A stretch of 64,000 nucleotides of DNA from JAPLKX01 sp035530195. Lineage in GTDB: Bacteria > Hydrogenedentota > Hydrogenedentia > Hydrogenedentales > SLHB01. The notes beneath the pieces were generated by a model. The model was not told where the DNA came from. It searched no databases and saw nothing but the letters and a program-made list of their open reading frames with translations. Positions within the stretch are counted from its first letter, which is position 1. The number at the start of each line of letters is the position of its first letter. Location of the stretch: positions 1-64,000 of the forward strand of contig DATKVG010000036.1 of the NCBI GenBank assembly GCA_035530195.1. Direction: 5' to 3'. The position numbers and the translations under genes were made by a program. Below, one piece after another: positions 41,946-51,820 of the stretch.

Positions 41946-44900
41946 ATGGTGCGCGTGGCTGTCACTAATCTGCTGGTATGCCTGTTACCTTTACTGATCA
42001 CCCTACCGGCCGGGGCCGAGACGCCCGCGGAACGGTGGGTATCCCGCTTCCGGTTTGAAGAGCCCCCGGTCGAGCAGGTTGGCGTCTGTACCGGCACGGT
42101 CGGCGCTCTCCCGAGTTTTAAAGTGCAGCCGAGCCAGCCGGGGCAGTGCCTGGTGCGGGTATCGCTGCCGTTCGCGGCCGCGGCGCTTCCTGACGGGATG
42201 GGTCTTACCGTTCATGCTGCGGGCGGCGAGGTTGCGCCGGATCTCCGCGTTCTGACGCGGCACCCCGGCACGCCGTCGTCGATACGCCGCGCCATCATCA
42301 CGTTCCCCTATAATTTTCCCGAGCTCGGCCCCCACAAATTCAACCTCACGCTCGCGCCCGCTCAGCCGGCCCCGCGAAAACAAATGACGCAGGACGGCGA
42401 TGCATGGACTGCCCAGTTGGGCGACACATCCGTCTCGATCCGGCGCGACCGCGTCGCCGTCTCGCTGGCCGGCCAGCGCTTCGCCGCGCGCCTCATCGCT
42501 CCGGCCTGCGCTTCCAACGAAACCCCCGTGCCGGAGGTTGTCGAGTGGGACAACTATTATGCCTGGCTGCGCCTTCTCGCGCCGGACCACCGCTGGCCAC
42601 GCATCATCGAGGTCAGGATCGATTTCACGGGCAACGTGGCGGTCCAGGCGCACGTGCAACGTCTCGAAAAAGGCGACGCCACCGCGCCGGAACTGGGTTG
42701 GGAGATTGCCTCTCCCCCACTCGCTTCCACCGCGTCGCATTCCTTCCTGGAAGGCGATCCCTGCACACTCGCCACAACCGATAATACGGCCGCCGTTTCG
42801 TTTCCAACGGCTCCGGGATATCGCCGCGGCCGGGTCGACGCCGCCAACGACAACGGCGCCGGCACGATCCGCTACATTCGTTGCGCGAAGGACGACAACG
42901 TGCCGTTCCAGGAAACGGCGTGGCGATCCGCGGCTTTTGTCGTGAGCAAGCAAGGCGCGGCGCCGCTGAACGCGCTGTTCGAACCGGCGTTGGACGTGTG
43001 CGTTTTCACCGCCGCCGTTCCTGCCCAAAACCTCGAACTGTGGCCCGTGCTCAAGGAACTCCAGCAATACACGCGCGACGCCATCGCCGCGAGCATGGTC
43101 TACGGCGACGACTTCGGCAACGTCACCGCATTCAATGAGAACGCCCCCGCCGGCGTGTTCGGCATGAACCGGCTCAATCACTGCGGCGCCATATTCGACG
43201 AGGCGGAGCGTGGCGAGTCGCCCGCGTTGCGCCAAACGGCCCTCCTCTGGTGCAGCAACATGTATGACCTGTCGACGTGGTGGGCCGACGCCAAAGAGTT
43301 TGGCGGCACGCGTTACAACAACGCCACCGCCGCCGGCTCCAAAGACCACGTGGACGATACCTTGTTCATGTGGCGCGGCAATAACGCCGTCCATTTCTGC
43401 ACGAAAGGCTTCGAGAACTACGTGTCCGCCTACGAGGAGACCGGCGACCCGCGTATGCTCGCAGCGCTCCGCGCACAAACCGCGTACGCGTTCAAGTACA
43501 TCCACACCGACCAAGGCGAGTGCCGAAACATCGGCGACGTGGCCGACTTCATGGCGCTGTACCGCACCACGGGGCGCAGGCAGTACCTGGACGAGGCCCT
43601 GCGGCTGTTCCGCGAACTGCGGGCGAAACTGTCGCCCGGCGATTTGTTCAGCCAGGGCGGGCAGCCGATCGCCGAAGACGGCCCGTTTATCGACGACGAC
43701 CAGCATGGGTACGAGGCGCCGTTCGCCAAGCCGTACATCATCGGGTACGCGCTTGCCGGGCTGCCGGACCTGTTGCGCGAGTGCCCCGACGAGCCAAAAC
43801 TCCGCGACGTCGTCTGTGCCGTCGCCGATTTCATGGCAGACTCGCAAGACGCGCTCGGCGGGTGGCGGTACCCGCACCCGAAAAGTTCGTGGCAGATCCT
43901 CAGCCAGGCCATCGAGCACGCCGCGCAACTCGCCCGGGCCGCCGCCGTCCTCGAAGAACGCGGCGAGCCGGTCGACAACCTGCTCGACGCGATCGAAAGA
44001 ACGCTCCAGCAGCGCGTCAACGGCTTTGCCCGCACCGGCACGATCCTCGCCGGGCTTGGCGGCTGGGAATCCAAAGCCGGCGTTGTTAGAGAAGGGCAGA
44101 CTATCTACGACCTGTATAAGAAGCCGGCCGATCGCGATCCTTCCCGCGACTATACCGAAGGCGAGATCAGCCTCGGCAATTCTGCGCCGGAAGGGCTCGT
44201 TTATTTCACGGAAGTGCTCGAATTTTACCTCGCCCAGCGGCCTGCAGAACGCCTGTTTCACAGCAACGATCAACTAGCGGCTGTCCTCGAACGAACGGAA
44301 CAGCACCATGATGTGCCTGAACCTCAACGCGCGGAGCCGCTCCGCTACGGCGTTAAGGCCGAACTCCCCCACTTCCGCGATGCACAGGTCGCCCGGCTCG
44401 ACTTCCCGATGTCGCGCGGGCAATCCGGCCTGCCGTTTACTGAATGGCGCGCCCGTGCCCGCGAAACCTTCCTGTCCTGCCTGCCGCCGCGGCCGGCACT
44501 CGCCCCGTTCGACCCGCAAGTGGTTGCCGTTGAAGATCGGGGCGCGTATGAGGCACGCAAGATCGCACTGAACCTCTCACAGGATGCCCGCGTGCTCGCC
44601 TACCTGCTTGTGCCGAAGGGTCAAGGCCCGTTTCCCGCGATCCTGGCGCTGCACGATCACGGCGCCCATTTCTCGATCGGCAAAGAGAAAGTGGTCCGCC
44701 CGTTTGACGAGCCGGCCGATCGCATCAAGGACGCCGAAAAATGGGTGTGCGAATGTTACGGCGGCGTGTTCATCGGCGACGAACTCGCCGCACGCGGGTA
44801 CGTCGTGTTTGCTGCCGACGCGCTGTACTGGGGCGACCGCGGCCGGGCCGAAGGCGTCAGCTACGAGGCGCAACAGGCGCTCGCCGCGAACCTCCTCCAG

Positions 44901-45422
44901 CTTGGCTACACCTGGGCCGGCCTCATCCTGTGGGACGACATCCGCAGCGCGGAGTTTGTGCAGGGACTCGAGGAAGTCGACCCGGACCGGATCGGCGCGG
45001 TTGGCCTGTCGATGGGTTCTTACCGCACGTGGAGCCTTGCCGCCGCGACCGACATTGTCAAAGCCGGCGCGGCCATCTGTTGGATGGGCGACACGCCCAC
45101 GCTTACCTCGATAGGCAACAACCAGACCCGCGGCCAGTCCGCCTACTCGATGATCCACCCCAACCTCCGCAACTACCTCGACTACCCCGACGTGGCGTCG
45201 ATCGCCTGCCCGAAACCCATGCTGTTCTACAACGGCAGGCAGGACGCCCTGTTCCCGATCCCCGGCGTCGAAGCCTGCTACGAAAAACTCCAGCGCGTCT
45301 GGCGCGATCAGGGGGTCGAAAACCGCCTCGTCACAAAACTGTGGGACGTGCCCCACGTTTTCAACCGCAAAATGCAGGCCCAAGCCTTCCAATTCCTCGA
45401 CACACACCTGAAGGCAAAATAG
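41946..45422 (+). CDS. Giant secreted protein: alpha/alpha-toroid domain plus C-terminal alpha/beta hydrolase
   Basis: 1158 residues from the ATG at 41946, where MVRVAVTNLLVCLLPLLITL is a signal peptide; longer frames upstream read through the previous gene. The middle (about 420-780) is a helical toroid as in lyases and hydrolases (TGDPRMLAALRAQTAYAF, DVVCAVADFMADSQDALGGW). The last ~300 residues are an alpha/beta hydrolase with nucleophile Ser1022 (VGLSMGS), acid Asp1100 (GRQDALFP) and His1137 (VPHVF), similar to dienelactone/acetyl-xylan esterase-type enzymes. Joint deacylation and glycan processing is an inference. Confidence 0.78.
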   Translation: MVRVAVTNLLVCLLPLLITLPAGAETPAERWVSRFRFEEPPVEQVGVCTGTVGALPSFKVQPSQPGQCLVRVSLPFAAAALPDGMGLTVHAAGGEVAPDLRVLTRHPGTPSSIRRAIITFPYNFPELGPHKFNLTLAPAQPAPRKQMTQDGDAWTAQLGDTSVSIRRDRVAVSLAGQRFAARLIAPACASNETPVPEVVEWDNYYAWLRLLAPDHRWPRIIEVRIDFTGNVAVQAHVQRLEKGDATAPELGWEIASPPLASTASHSFLEGDPCTLATTDNTAAVSFPTAPGYRRGRVDAANDNGAGTIRYIRCAKDDNVPFQETAWRSAAFVVSKQGAAPLNALFEPALDVCVFTAAVPAQNLELWPVLKELQQYTRDAIAASMVYGDDFGNVTAFNENAPAGVFGMNRLNHCGAIFDEAERGESPALRQTALLWCSNMYDLSTWWADAKEFGGTRYNNATAAGSKDHVDDTLFMWRGNNAVHFCTKGFENYVSAYEETGDPRMLAALRAQTAYAFKYIHTDQGECRNIGDVADFMALYRTTGRRQYLDEALRLFRELRAKLSPGDLFSQGGQPIAEDGPFIDDDQHGYEAPFAKPYIIGYALAGLPDLLRECPDEPKLRDVVCAVADFMADSQDALGGWRYPHPKSSWQILSQAIEHAAQLARAAAVLEERGEPVDNLLDAIERTLQQRVNGFARTGTILAGLGGWESKAGVVREGQTIYDLYKKPADRDPSRDYTEGEISLGNSAPEGLVYFTEVLEFYLAQRPAERLFHSNDQLAAVLERTEQHHDVPEPQRAEPLRYGVKAELPHFRDAQVARLDFPMSRGQSGLPFTEWRARARETFLSCLPPRPALAPFDPQVVAVEDRGAYEARKIALNLSQDARVLAYLLVPKGQGPFPAILALHDHGAHFSIGKEKVVRPFDEPADRIKDAEKWVCECYGGVFIGDELAARGYVVFAADALYWGDRGRAEGVSYEAQQALAANLLQLGYTWAGLILWDDIRSAEFVQGLEEVDPDRIGAVGLSMGSYRTWSLAAATDIVKAGAAICWMGDTPTLTSIGNNQTRGQSAYSMIHPNLRNYLDYPDVASIACPKPMLFYNGRQDALFPIPGVEACYEKLQRVWRDQGVENRLVTKLWDVPHVFNRKMQAQAFQFLDTHLKAK

Positions 45423-45430
45423 CCCGCTCT

Positions 45431-45475
45431 GGTCTCATTGGTCCCATAGGTCCCATGCGTCCCATTGATCCCATT
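45431..45475. repeat. 9-bp tandem repeat (five units)
   Basis: GGTCTCATT-GGTCCCATA-GGTCCCATG-CGTCCCATT-GATCCCATT, period 9, immediately after the giant hydrolase gene. Confidence 0.78.
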
Positions 45476-45536
45476 TGATTGTGCTCCAACCACCTGTGGC
45501 AAGATAAGCTCCGCACTCAAAAAGGAGCCAAGTCCC

Positions 45537-46811
45537 ATGACATTCGCCAATGATCGCCTTCGTCCCGCCGATTACCTTTCCATTACTATCATCATGGGCC
45601 TGATGGGCGCGTTTTTCTGGGCAATCCGCGGCACGGGTGGGTTTGGCGGCGAACAGGGCGGCATTCTTGCCGGGCTTGGTTGGGCGGTGCTTTGGTATGG
45701 GTTCAGCAGAATCGACGGCACGGCCCGCACCCGCCCGTACGGCCACGCCGGCGCCATCGTCGCCATCACGTTCGGGATAGCGGTCGGCGGGTTCACCGGC
45801 TACGGCGTGTACAACTCGTGGGTCCGCGGCCAGTTCTTCCTCGACCACCCGAACGGCCTGCGCGACGTCGGCGCGTGGACCGGCTACGCGATGCTGTTTG
45901 TCTGCGGCCTGCACTGGGGCGGCATCCCCGGCGCGTTTCTGGCGTGGTGTGCACCGCGCAAGCCCGTCCGCTGGCAAGGATGGGCCGGCCGCATTGGCGG
46001 GGGCATCGCGGGCGCCGTGGCCGCGGGCGTTATCGTGCGCGTGTTCCCCCAATGGTTCCTGCCGTTCTACAACGAGGGCATCTACCAATTACCGGAAAAC
46101 GCCACTTGCATCCGCGCCGCCGGTTCCATCCGTAACATCGCCCCGCACGTCGGCCTGTTCCTCGGATTCCTCGCATTCGAGATCGGGCGCCGCGACTGGC
46201 GGGCCGTCGGCATCATGCTCGTGATGGCGCTCGGGTTCGCCATCCCATTCTCAGTCGGCGGCTACTGGCACACCATGAACGACTCGGCGCTCCAAATCAG
46301 TTGGTGGAAAAACTGGGAGATGTCCATCGGCCTTGGCGGCGGGCTGGCATTCGGCCTCGCCTTCTACCTCTTCAACCGCCCCGAAGACGTTGCGCCGCGC
46401 CCCGTAACTTCAACCGAACGCATCGCCGGCGCCGGCATACCGCTTGCGATCGGCCTCGCCCAGATTCTGATGGGCGGCTATGAGGGATTCCGGTCGTTAC
46501 ACAAACTCCCCTGGGCCGAGTTACCCGACCTCTCGGCTTTCCTCGTCATCGCCGGGATGGTCCTTGTCGCCATTATTTCGCTGCCGCTGATTGGCCGGTC
46601 ATCCACCGCCGCCCCGCGGCATGCCGCCGAACCCATCCCCAGCTGGGTACCGTTCGCCGTCGTCACGCTGATCGTGGTCGTTGGTTACTTAGTCAGCATC
46701 CCCCCGAAACTCCAACTCGCCAACAACGTCCTCCTCTTGCTCTACACCGCCTACATCGCCGTCAGCGCGATGCTTATATTCCCCCTGCTGAAATGTAAGA
46801 CAAAATCCTAA
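45537..46811 (+). CDS. Polytopic membrane protein of unknown family
   Basis: 424 residues. AAGGAG lies before the ATG at 45537. About ten to twelve membrane segments are visible, beginning LSITIIMGLMGAFFWAIRGT and GGILAGLGWAVLWYGF, then WTGYAMLFVCGLHWGGIPGA, GGIAGAVAAGVIV, VGIMLVMALGFAIPF, ISLPLIG and a final ILLLLYTAYIAVSAMLIF. The motif GTGGFGGEQGG in the first loop is conspicuous. It may be a transporter or a membrane enzyme. No family is recognised. Confidence 0.65.
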   Translation: MTFANDRLRPADYLSITIIMGLMGAFFWAIRGTGGFGGEQGGILAGLGWAVLWYGFSRIDGTARTRPYGHAGAIVAITFGIAVGGFTGYGVYNSWVRGQFFLDHPNGLRDVGAWTGYAMLFVCGLHWGGIPGAFLAWCAPRKPVRWQGWAGRIGGGIAGAVAAGVIVRVFPQWFLPFYNEGIYQLPENATCIRAAGSIRNIAPHVGLFLGFLAFEIGRRDWRAVGIMLVMALGFAIPFSVGGYWHTMNDSALQISWWKNWEMSIGLGGGLAFGLAFYLFNRPEDVAPRPVTSTERIAGAGIPLAIGLAQILMGGYEGFRSLHKLPWAELPDLSAFLVIAGMVLVAIISLPLIGRSSTAAPRHAAEPIPSWVPFAVVTLIVVVGYLVSIPPKLQLANNVLLLLYTAYIAVSAMLIFPLLKCKTKS

Positions 46812-46895
46812 TGCGGCTTCTTCGCCGCCTTAGGACGGGCAGGCACCGGTCGGATATGGATGCCGGCAAACTGGGGACGCTGAGAATTCTGCCCC

Positions 46896-46924
46896 TTGAC
46901 TTTTATGCCCGCCAGTGCTACACT
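46896..46924 (+). promoter_or_regulatory. Sigma70-type promoter of the chitosanase-like gene
   Basis: TTGACT at 46896-46901, exactly 17 bases, TACACT at 46919-46924. Start codon at 46981. Confidence 0.6.
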
Positions 46925-46980
46925 GACAATTGGTGCAGGTTACCGGTTACATCCTATAACTCATGCGGAGGTTTAACTCC

Positions 46981-47841
46981 GTGCTGACCGCACTTCAAAA
47001 AAAGACCGCCCAGGCGATTGTCAACATCTTCGAAACCGGTAAGCCGCTGGGCGACTACGCGCGTGTCACCGTCCTTGCGGGCGATACGGGCGGCCTCAGT
47101 TTCGGCCGATCCCAGGTCACCCTCGCCAGCGGCAACCTCCACAAGCTCATCGGCGCCTACTGCCGCGCCGAATCCGCCCAGTTTACCAAATCGCTCCGCC
47201 CCTACCTCGAACGTCTCCAGCAGCGTGACCCCGCACTCAACTCCAATCGCACGCTCCGCCAGATCCTCAAAGACTCCGGGGCCGACCCCGTCATGTGCCA
47301 AACCCAGGACGTCTTCTTCGACCGCGTTTACTGGACTCCGGCGGAAAAAACCGCCGCCGCCATGGCCATCACCGAACCGCTCGGCGTTGCCGTGGTTTAC
47401 GACAGCAAGATCCACGGATCCTGGACCCGTATCGCCAACCGCGTCTCAGCCCGCCTAGGCAGCCCCGCGTCCGCCGGAGAACGCCAGTGGGTCGAGGCCT
47501 ACATCCGTGAACGCCGCAACTGGCTCGCAAACCATTCCAACACGCTTCTCCACAAAACCGTGTATCGAATGGACACGTTCCTTCAGCTAATCCAGGAAAA
47601 CCGGTGGGCGCTCGCCTTGCCCCTCGTCGTCCGTGGCATCCAAATCGAACAGGAGATGCTTATGCCTAAAGAAAACTCAACACTTGCAACTTCGCAACCC
47701 AAGGGCGGCAAGAAAGGCCAACCAAAGACCGGCAAGAACAGTCCGCCCAAGCACGGCAAGAACAGCCCGCTCAAGCACGGCAAAAAGGACCAATCCAAAC
47801 ACGGTAAGAAAGGCCAATCCAAGCACGGTAAGAGCAACTAA
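46981..47841 (+). CDS. Chitosanase (GH46)-like protein with repetitive cationic tail
   Basis: The GTG at 46981, nine bases after GGAGG, gives LTALQKKTAQAIVNIFETGK, PLGDYARVTVLAGDTGGLSF, GRSQVTLASGNLHKLIGAYC. This resembles GH46 chitosanases and related lysozyme-fold proteins, with Glu in FETG and Asp in GDTGG at the catalytic positions. Residues to ~240 complete the helical fold. The tail consists of five 8-residue repeats ending KHG (nt 47710-47829), strongly basic. No signal peptide is visible, so export, if any, uses another route. A cell-wall or nucleic-acid target is possible. Confidence 0.65.
   Translation: MLTALQKKTAQAIVNIFETGKPLGDYARVTVLAGDTGGLSFGRSQVTLASGNLHKLIGAYCRAESAQFTKSLRPYLERLQQRDPALNSNRTLRQILKDSGADPVMCQTQDVFFDRVYWTPAEKTAAAMAITEPLGVAVVYDSKIHGSWTRIANRVSARLGSPASAGERQWVEAYIRERRNWLANHSNTLLHKTVYRMDTFLQLIQENRWALALPLVVRGIQIEQEMLMPKENSTLATSQPKGGKKGQPKTGKNSPPKHGKNSPLKHGKKDQSKHGKKGQSKHGKSN
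47710..47829 (+). repeat. 24-bp tandem repeat encoding KHG-type octapeptides
   Basis: Five 24-base units (47710, 47734, 47758, 47782, 47806), translating to KKGQPKTG, KNSPPKHG, KNSPLKHG, KKDQSKHG, KKGQSKHG. In frame at the 3' end of the chitosanase-like gene. Confidence 0.9.
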
Positions 47842-47901
47842 GTAGCTTCAGGCCATAAACACTGTGTCCGGTAGGCTCACCATACGAAAGGTATCCGGCA
47901 T

Positions 47902-49497
47902 ATGCGAAAAGCACTTGTGGCAGTCATTTTGGCGCATCTGCTCTGCGGCTGCGTAGTATTCAGGGGGATCGATAACTGCTTTCAGAAACCGGCCCTCTAT
48001 CAACGCCCCGAGCTGTTCTCTCCGAATCTGGCCGTCACCAAATACCTCATTGAACATCCTGGGTCATCTTTCTGCCCACCCAACAGTGAGGATAAGAATA
48101 ACGGGGAAGACTCGTACTCGGGCGAAGCTGCGGAGAAGGTGCCCGCGAACATTGTCATTCTTGGCCCGGAGGCCGTTACGCCCGCCCTATCGGGCGAATA
48201 CGTGTTTCATATTGCCGACAAGACGGGCTCTGCCGATCAGCGGCCGATTGTCAGCGTAACTCCCCAGGAGGCGGTTCTCGAGCTCGCACCCCTCACAAGC
48301 AGTAACTGGCTTAAGCTCCGAATTAATCGGGCATCGCTTGCAAGCGCCGAGAATGTGACTATTGCCGTCATGGCTGCGGCCGCGCAGAATCCGCCCCTGA
48401 CACAAGAAGAAGCAGAGGAAAAAGGCTTCTACCTTAGACTCGATGTACCCGTTAACTCGACGGAATCTGACCCCACACCCCTCACGCTCAAGACCGACAT
48501 CTATCCCCTCGCGGAGAAAGATGCCGCCGAAGAGTTCGGCGCCTTCTTTGCCTCCGTTTTCACCGTGTGCCACGTCAACTTTATCAATCAGGAGGAAAAG
48601 CCTCTGCTCGTATACGGTTCCTCACTCACGGCCGAGGTCAACGTCCTGCTCGCCGAAGACGATGTGCGTAAGCAGTTAGGCCAGCCCGCGCTCGACGATC
48701 CGCGCGTACTGTACGAACTCGAACTGAACCATTCCGCGTTCGGCACAACCGAAAATCCCGTCGATGAGCTAGATTGGTATTACAGGTTCCGCCCGCTCTG
48801 TTTCCGGGATATCCTCGCTATGTTCGAGTTTCAGCGGCGATCCGACGAACGGCAGCGCCTGATAGATTATCTCATGTTCGCCGGCGCGATTGCGGCGCCC
48901 CTCGATATTTTCGTTACGCATCGCGATTATGCCACGGGCGTCGCCCTGTTTACCGGCGTGTTCACCCCGGAACTCGAGAAACTCATCCTGGGGGACATAC
49001 TCCTCCATGCGGAACGTCTCCAAAGCCGCAGCCTTCGAGAAATCGAAGAACTACCGGGATACGGCCAACTCGACCGGCTCGTGTTCTTCCCGCGCCGCCC
49101 GATTTACGGCCTCGTTCATCATCTACCCGCTTATCTCGGGCCCGTCGACATAACCAGCGCGCAAGTCGCCGCCTCCTATGTCGAGAAACTTGGGCCCGAC
49201 ATGCAAGAAGCGCTCAATAAACAAACCGAACAGCGCCAAAAGGATATTGAAGCCGCATTGAAAGGTGTGGCCGACTCACCCGCAGTCCAACAAGCGTTGG
49301 CCACACTCGCCGAGGCAAAGGCAAAACAGGCCGAAAAAGAAGCCCAGGAAGCCCAAGAGCGAGCTAACCAAAGCATCATACCTGGATTGAGCAAGGACGA
49401 TCTCACACAATTGATCCCCATACTCCAAACCATTCCGACGGCCCAGCCCGCAGTCCCGCTTCTTCAACAGTGGCTCAAAGACAACGTGGTGGAATAG
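47902..49497 (+). CDS. Large hypothetical lipoprotein
   Basis: 531 residues with signal MRKALVAVILAHLLCGC (lipobox LLCG-C). The N-terminal half is beta-rich (VPANIVILGPEAVTPALSGE, YVFHIADKTGSADQRPIVSV) and may form Ig-like domains. A helical linker near the C-terminus (LAEAKAKQAEKEAQEAQERA) precedes a short globular end. No family recognised. It follows the chitosanase-like gene by ~60 bases and may be co-transcribed. Confidence 0.65.
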   Translation: MRKALVAVILAHLLCGCVVFRGIDNCFQKPALYQRPELFSPNLAVTKYLIEHPGSSFCPPNSEDKNNGEDSYSGEAAEKVPANIVILGPEAVTPALSGEYVFHIADKTGSADQRPIVSVTPQEAVLELAPLTSSNWLKLRINRASLASAENVTIAVMAAAAQNPPLTQEEAEEKGFYLRLDVPVNSTESDPTPLTLKTDIYPLAEKDAAEEFGAFFASVFTVCHVNFINQEEKPLLVYGSSLTAEVNVLLAEDDVRKQLGQPALDDPRVLYELELNHSAFGTTENPVDELDWYYRFRPLCFRDILAMFEFQRRSDERQRLIDYLMFAGAIAAPLDIFVTHRDYATGVALFTGVFTPELEKLILGDILLHAERLQSRSLREIEELPGYGQLDRLVFFPRRPIYGLVHHLPAYLGPVDITSAQVAASYVEKLGPDMQEALNKQTEQRQKDIEAALKGVADSPAVQQALATLAEAKAKQAEKEAQEAQERANQSIIPGLSKDDLTQLIPILQTIPTAQPAVPLLQQWLKDNVVE

Positions 49498-49584
49498 CGG
49501 CTGATTATTGCTTGTGCTTCGGCATGGTCACTTATGACACATGGGGCTTGATGCGGTCTCCGGCTCAGTACTCATACAGCCGCG

Positions 49585-51717
49585 CTACTTGGCATAAACC
49601 GAGAAATCTGCGATGATCCTCTCGATCAACGCGGCCGCGTCGTTTCCCATGGCATACACCGCCAGCCGCCAGCGCCGTTCGGCCGGGGTCGATTCCGCCG
49701 GCAGCCATTTCGGGTTATTGTGCATGCAATCGTGCCAGGCCTGCGCCATCGAATCCGCCGAGTCGTTGGCAATGGCTGCCAGGTACTTGCCATCGCGCGA
49801 CACCACGCCGATCACCGGCGTTACGTACCGGTCCTGGCTATACGCGGCCCAGGCGTTTGGCGGCGTGTTGGGAACGGGTTGCGACGCCGCCACGTACATC
49901 TGCACCCATGGGGGGTTGTTGTACTCGTGATCCGCCGGCTGCACGGGGATCTTCCCCCGTTGGGTGTCGCCAAGAAACGTCCTGCCGCGTTCGGTGAAAA
50001 TGAAACATCGCTTGACAAACTCTGGATAGGGATCGGGCGCGCTGGCGAACGCCGGTGCGTGGCGCAACTGCCAGCACAGGTTCAACCCGGGCAGGGTATC
50101 GGGCAACGGCCCAGCGCCGCGTTCCGGATCCCGGACAACTCTCGCCTCGAACAACACTCGACCCTGGTGCGGCGTCACCGTCGTCAGCACCAGCATGTCG
50201 GGGTTTTGTTTGTCGCAGTGGCGCATCTCGACCGCACCGCCTTCGATGGGGCGCGCATCGACGAAATCCACCTCCGACTCGTAGCACCACGCATCGCATT
50301 GAAACGCCGGCACGTTTGGAAAACACATCGACACCATCGGAAACCACTGCCCCCACAGTTTCTCGCGCACGACGCTCACCGTGGGCAGCACGTCCGGCTG
50401 AGGGTTCCGCGCCGTCGCAACAGGCACAATATCCGGCTGGCCCGCTTCCGCCCGCCGCTCGAGCAGTACCACGTACGACGCCCCCGGCTTGGTTCGGTCT
50501 CCCTTGCCCGTTGCCAGAACAACTTCGTTTTGCCCATCATTATCCGCATCGCCCACCGCCAGCCAGGACGATTCCGCGTAGCGATCGTCAAAATTGCAGA
50601 GGAGTTCCCGCTCGATTTTCCCCGAGCCGTCCACGGAGTACATGAACACGTGCCCGAGGTGTTTGCTTGTGATGAACTCGGACATCTCGTCGCCGCGCGT
50701 CGACACCACCAGCTCGTTCCGCCCGTCGTTGTCCGCGTCCGCCACCGCCATCATCTTCTCGAAATACGCCAGGTCCAGATCTTCGGTTTCCCGCTCGAAA
50801 ACGTAAACGGGTTCGGCCGTCTCGCCCACTTTATAACCAATCAGCGTGGCCTTGTTGATCTTCTGGTCGATTTTCCAGCCCACGATCATCTCGTTTTTGC
50901 CGTCGTTATCCACATCGCCCACGGTGATCGACGCGTAAAAACACCCGCGGCCGTCGTGGCCCTCGAGCGCGATCTGCGGGGCCGCGGCCAACTCGCCCTG
51001 CGCGTCGAACTCGAAGATGTCGACCCGCGCCTGGCCGGGCCTGAAACTGTTCGACGTGATGTATTCGACCGCGCCGTCGTTGTCCACATCGCAAATCAGC
51101 GATTCCTCGCCCGATCCCGACAACTGATGGATCTTCCGCGCCTCCACCGCCTCAATCCGCGCATCGACGTCATATCGGATCACCTCGCCACCCCCGCAAT
51201 ACGCCGACACCACCTCACACAAACCGTCCCCGTCGAGGTCGTGAATCGCCAAGTTGTGCGTAAACCCGCTCTTGTTACATTCGGGCCGCGACACCACTTG
51301 CCGTGTCACCGAGCGGCCGTCCGTCTCGATCACGTAGAAGAACGCGGTCTCCGCCGATTCCTGGCCCGTGCCCACAATGACCTCGTTCTTCCCGTCCTTG
51401 TTGAGGTCGGCCACCTTCACCGCGAGCCCCATCCCCGGCGACCTCTGCGCGAGGTTCTCTGCAATCAGGCGCGTTGCCCACCCGTCCCCCAGCCGTTTGA
51501 ACACGTAGAGGCGGCTGTCGGGGCATCCGGTGGTCAGGATTTCGTTCAGCCCGTCATTGTCGGCATCGCCGATCTCGACGTCCCACCCCGCGTAACTCTG
51601 GTCGACTTCTGCGATGACGCTCGCCGTCCATCCGTCAGCTACCCTCGCCAGATCCTCGACGTTGACTGCACTCGCTGTTGCAGCAAAAACCATCACGAAC
51701 ATGCATCGCCCTATCAT
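49585..51717 (-). CDS. Secreted FG-GAP/VCBS repeat protein
   Basis: 710 residues with a signal peptide (MIGRCMFVMVFAATASAV). Residues ~30-430 hold repeated calcium-binding blades: VEIGDADNDGLNEILT, VKVADLNKDGKNEVIVGTG, ICDVDNDGAVEYITSN, VGDVDNDGKNEMIVGW, AVADADNDGRNELVVSTRGD, VGDADNDGQNEVVLATGKG, each with DxDxDG ligands, forming an integrin-like propeller. The last ~270 residues form a separate beta-rich domain. It probably binds an extracellular ligand. Confidence 0.85.
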   Translation of the reverse strand: MIGRCMFVMVFAATASAVNVEDLARVADGWTASVIAEVDQSYAGWDVEIGDADNDGLNEILTTGCPDSRLYVFKRLGDGWATRLIAENLAQRSPGMGLAVKVADLNKDGKNEVIVGTGQESAETAFFYVIETDGRSVTRQVVSRPECNKSGFTHNLAIHDLDGDGLCEVVSAYCGGGEVIRYDVDARIEAVEARKIHQLSGSGEESLICDVDNDGAVEYITSNSFRPGQARVDIFEFDAQGELAAAPQIALEGHDGRGCFYASITVGDVDNDGKNEMIVGWKIDQKINKATLIGYKVGETAEPVYVFERETEDLDLAYFEKMMAVADADNDGRNELVVSTRGDEMSEFITSKHLGHVFMYSVDGSGKIERELLCNFDDRYAESSWLAVGDADNDGQNEVVLATGKGDRTKPGASYVVLLERRAEAGQPDIVPVATARNPQPDVLPTVSVVREKLWGQWFPMVSMCFPNVPAFQCDAWCYESEVDFVDARPIEGGAVEMRHCDKQNPDMLVLTTVTPHQGRVLFEARVVRDPERGAGPLPDTLPGLNLCWQLRHAPAFASAPDPYPEFVKRCFIFTERGRTFLGDTQRGKIPVQPADHEYNNPPWVQMYVAASQPVPNTPPNAWAAYSQDRYVTPVIGVVSRDGKYLAAIANDSADSMAQAWHDCMHNNPKWLPAESTPAERRWRLAVYAMGNDAAALIERIIADFSVYAK

Positions 51718-51772
51718 AAGAAATCTCCCTTCTTGCGCATGCCCATTATGGACATCAAAGACGTTGCGAGCA

Positions 51773-51820
51773 ACAGTAGGCTAATGCGTCAACTACGTTG
51801 GCAACTCCGAAGTCGCAATT
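51773..51820. repeat. Outer inverted repeat, left arm (DUF559 locus)
   Basis: 48 bases whose reverse complement matches 52768-52815 at 38 of 48 positions, nine of ten differences being transitions. Shared core CGTAGTTG and end CCTACTGT. Confidence 0.8.

Noticed and set aside
42003..44273. 756-codon leftward frame opposite the giant hydrolase
   Set aside because: GC-rich complementary frame; the forward protein has a signal peptide, toroid and catalytic triad.
45431..45475. Candidate CRISPR-like array from tandem units
   Set aside because: Units are 9 bases without spacers; no array of repeats with unique spacers and no cas genes anywhere in the window.
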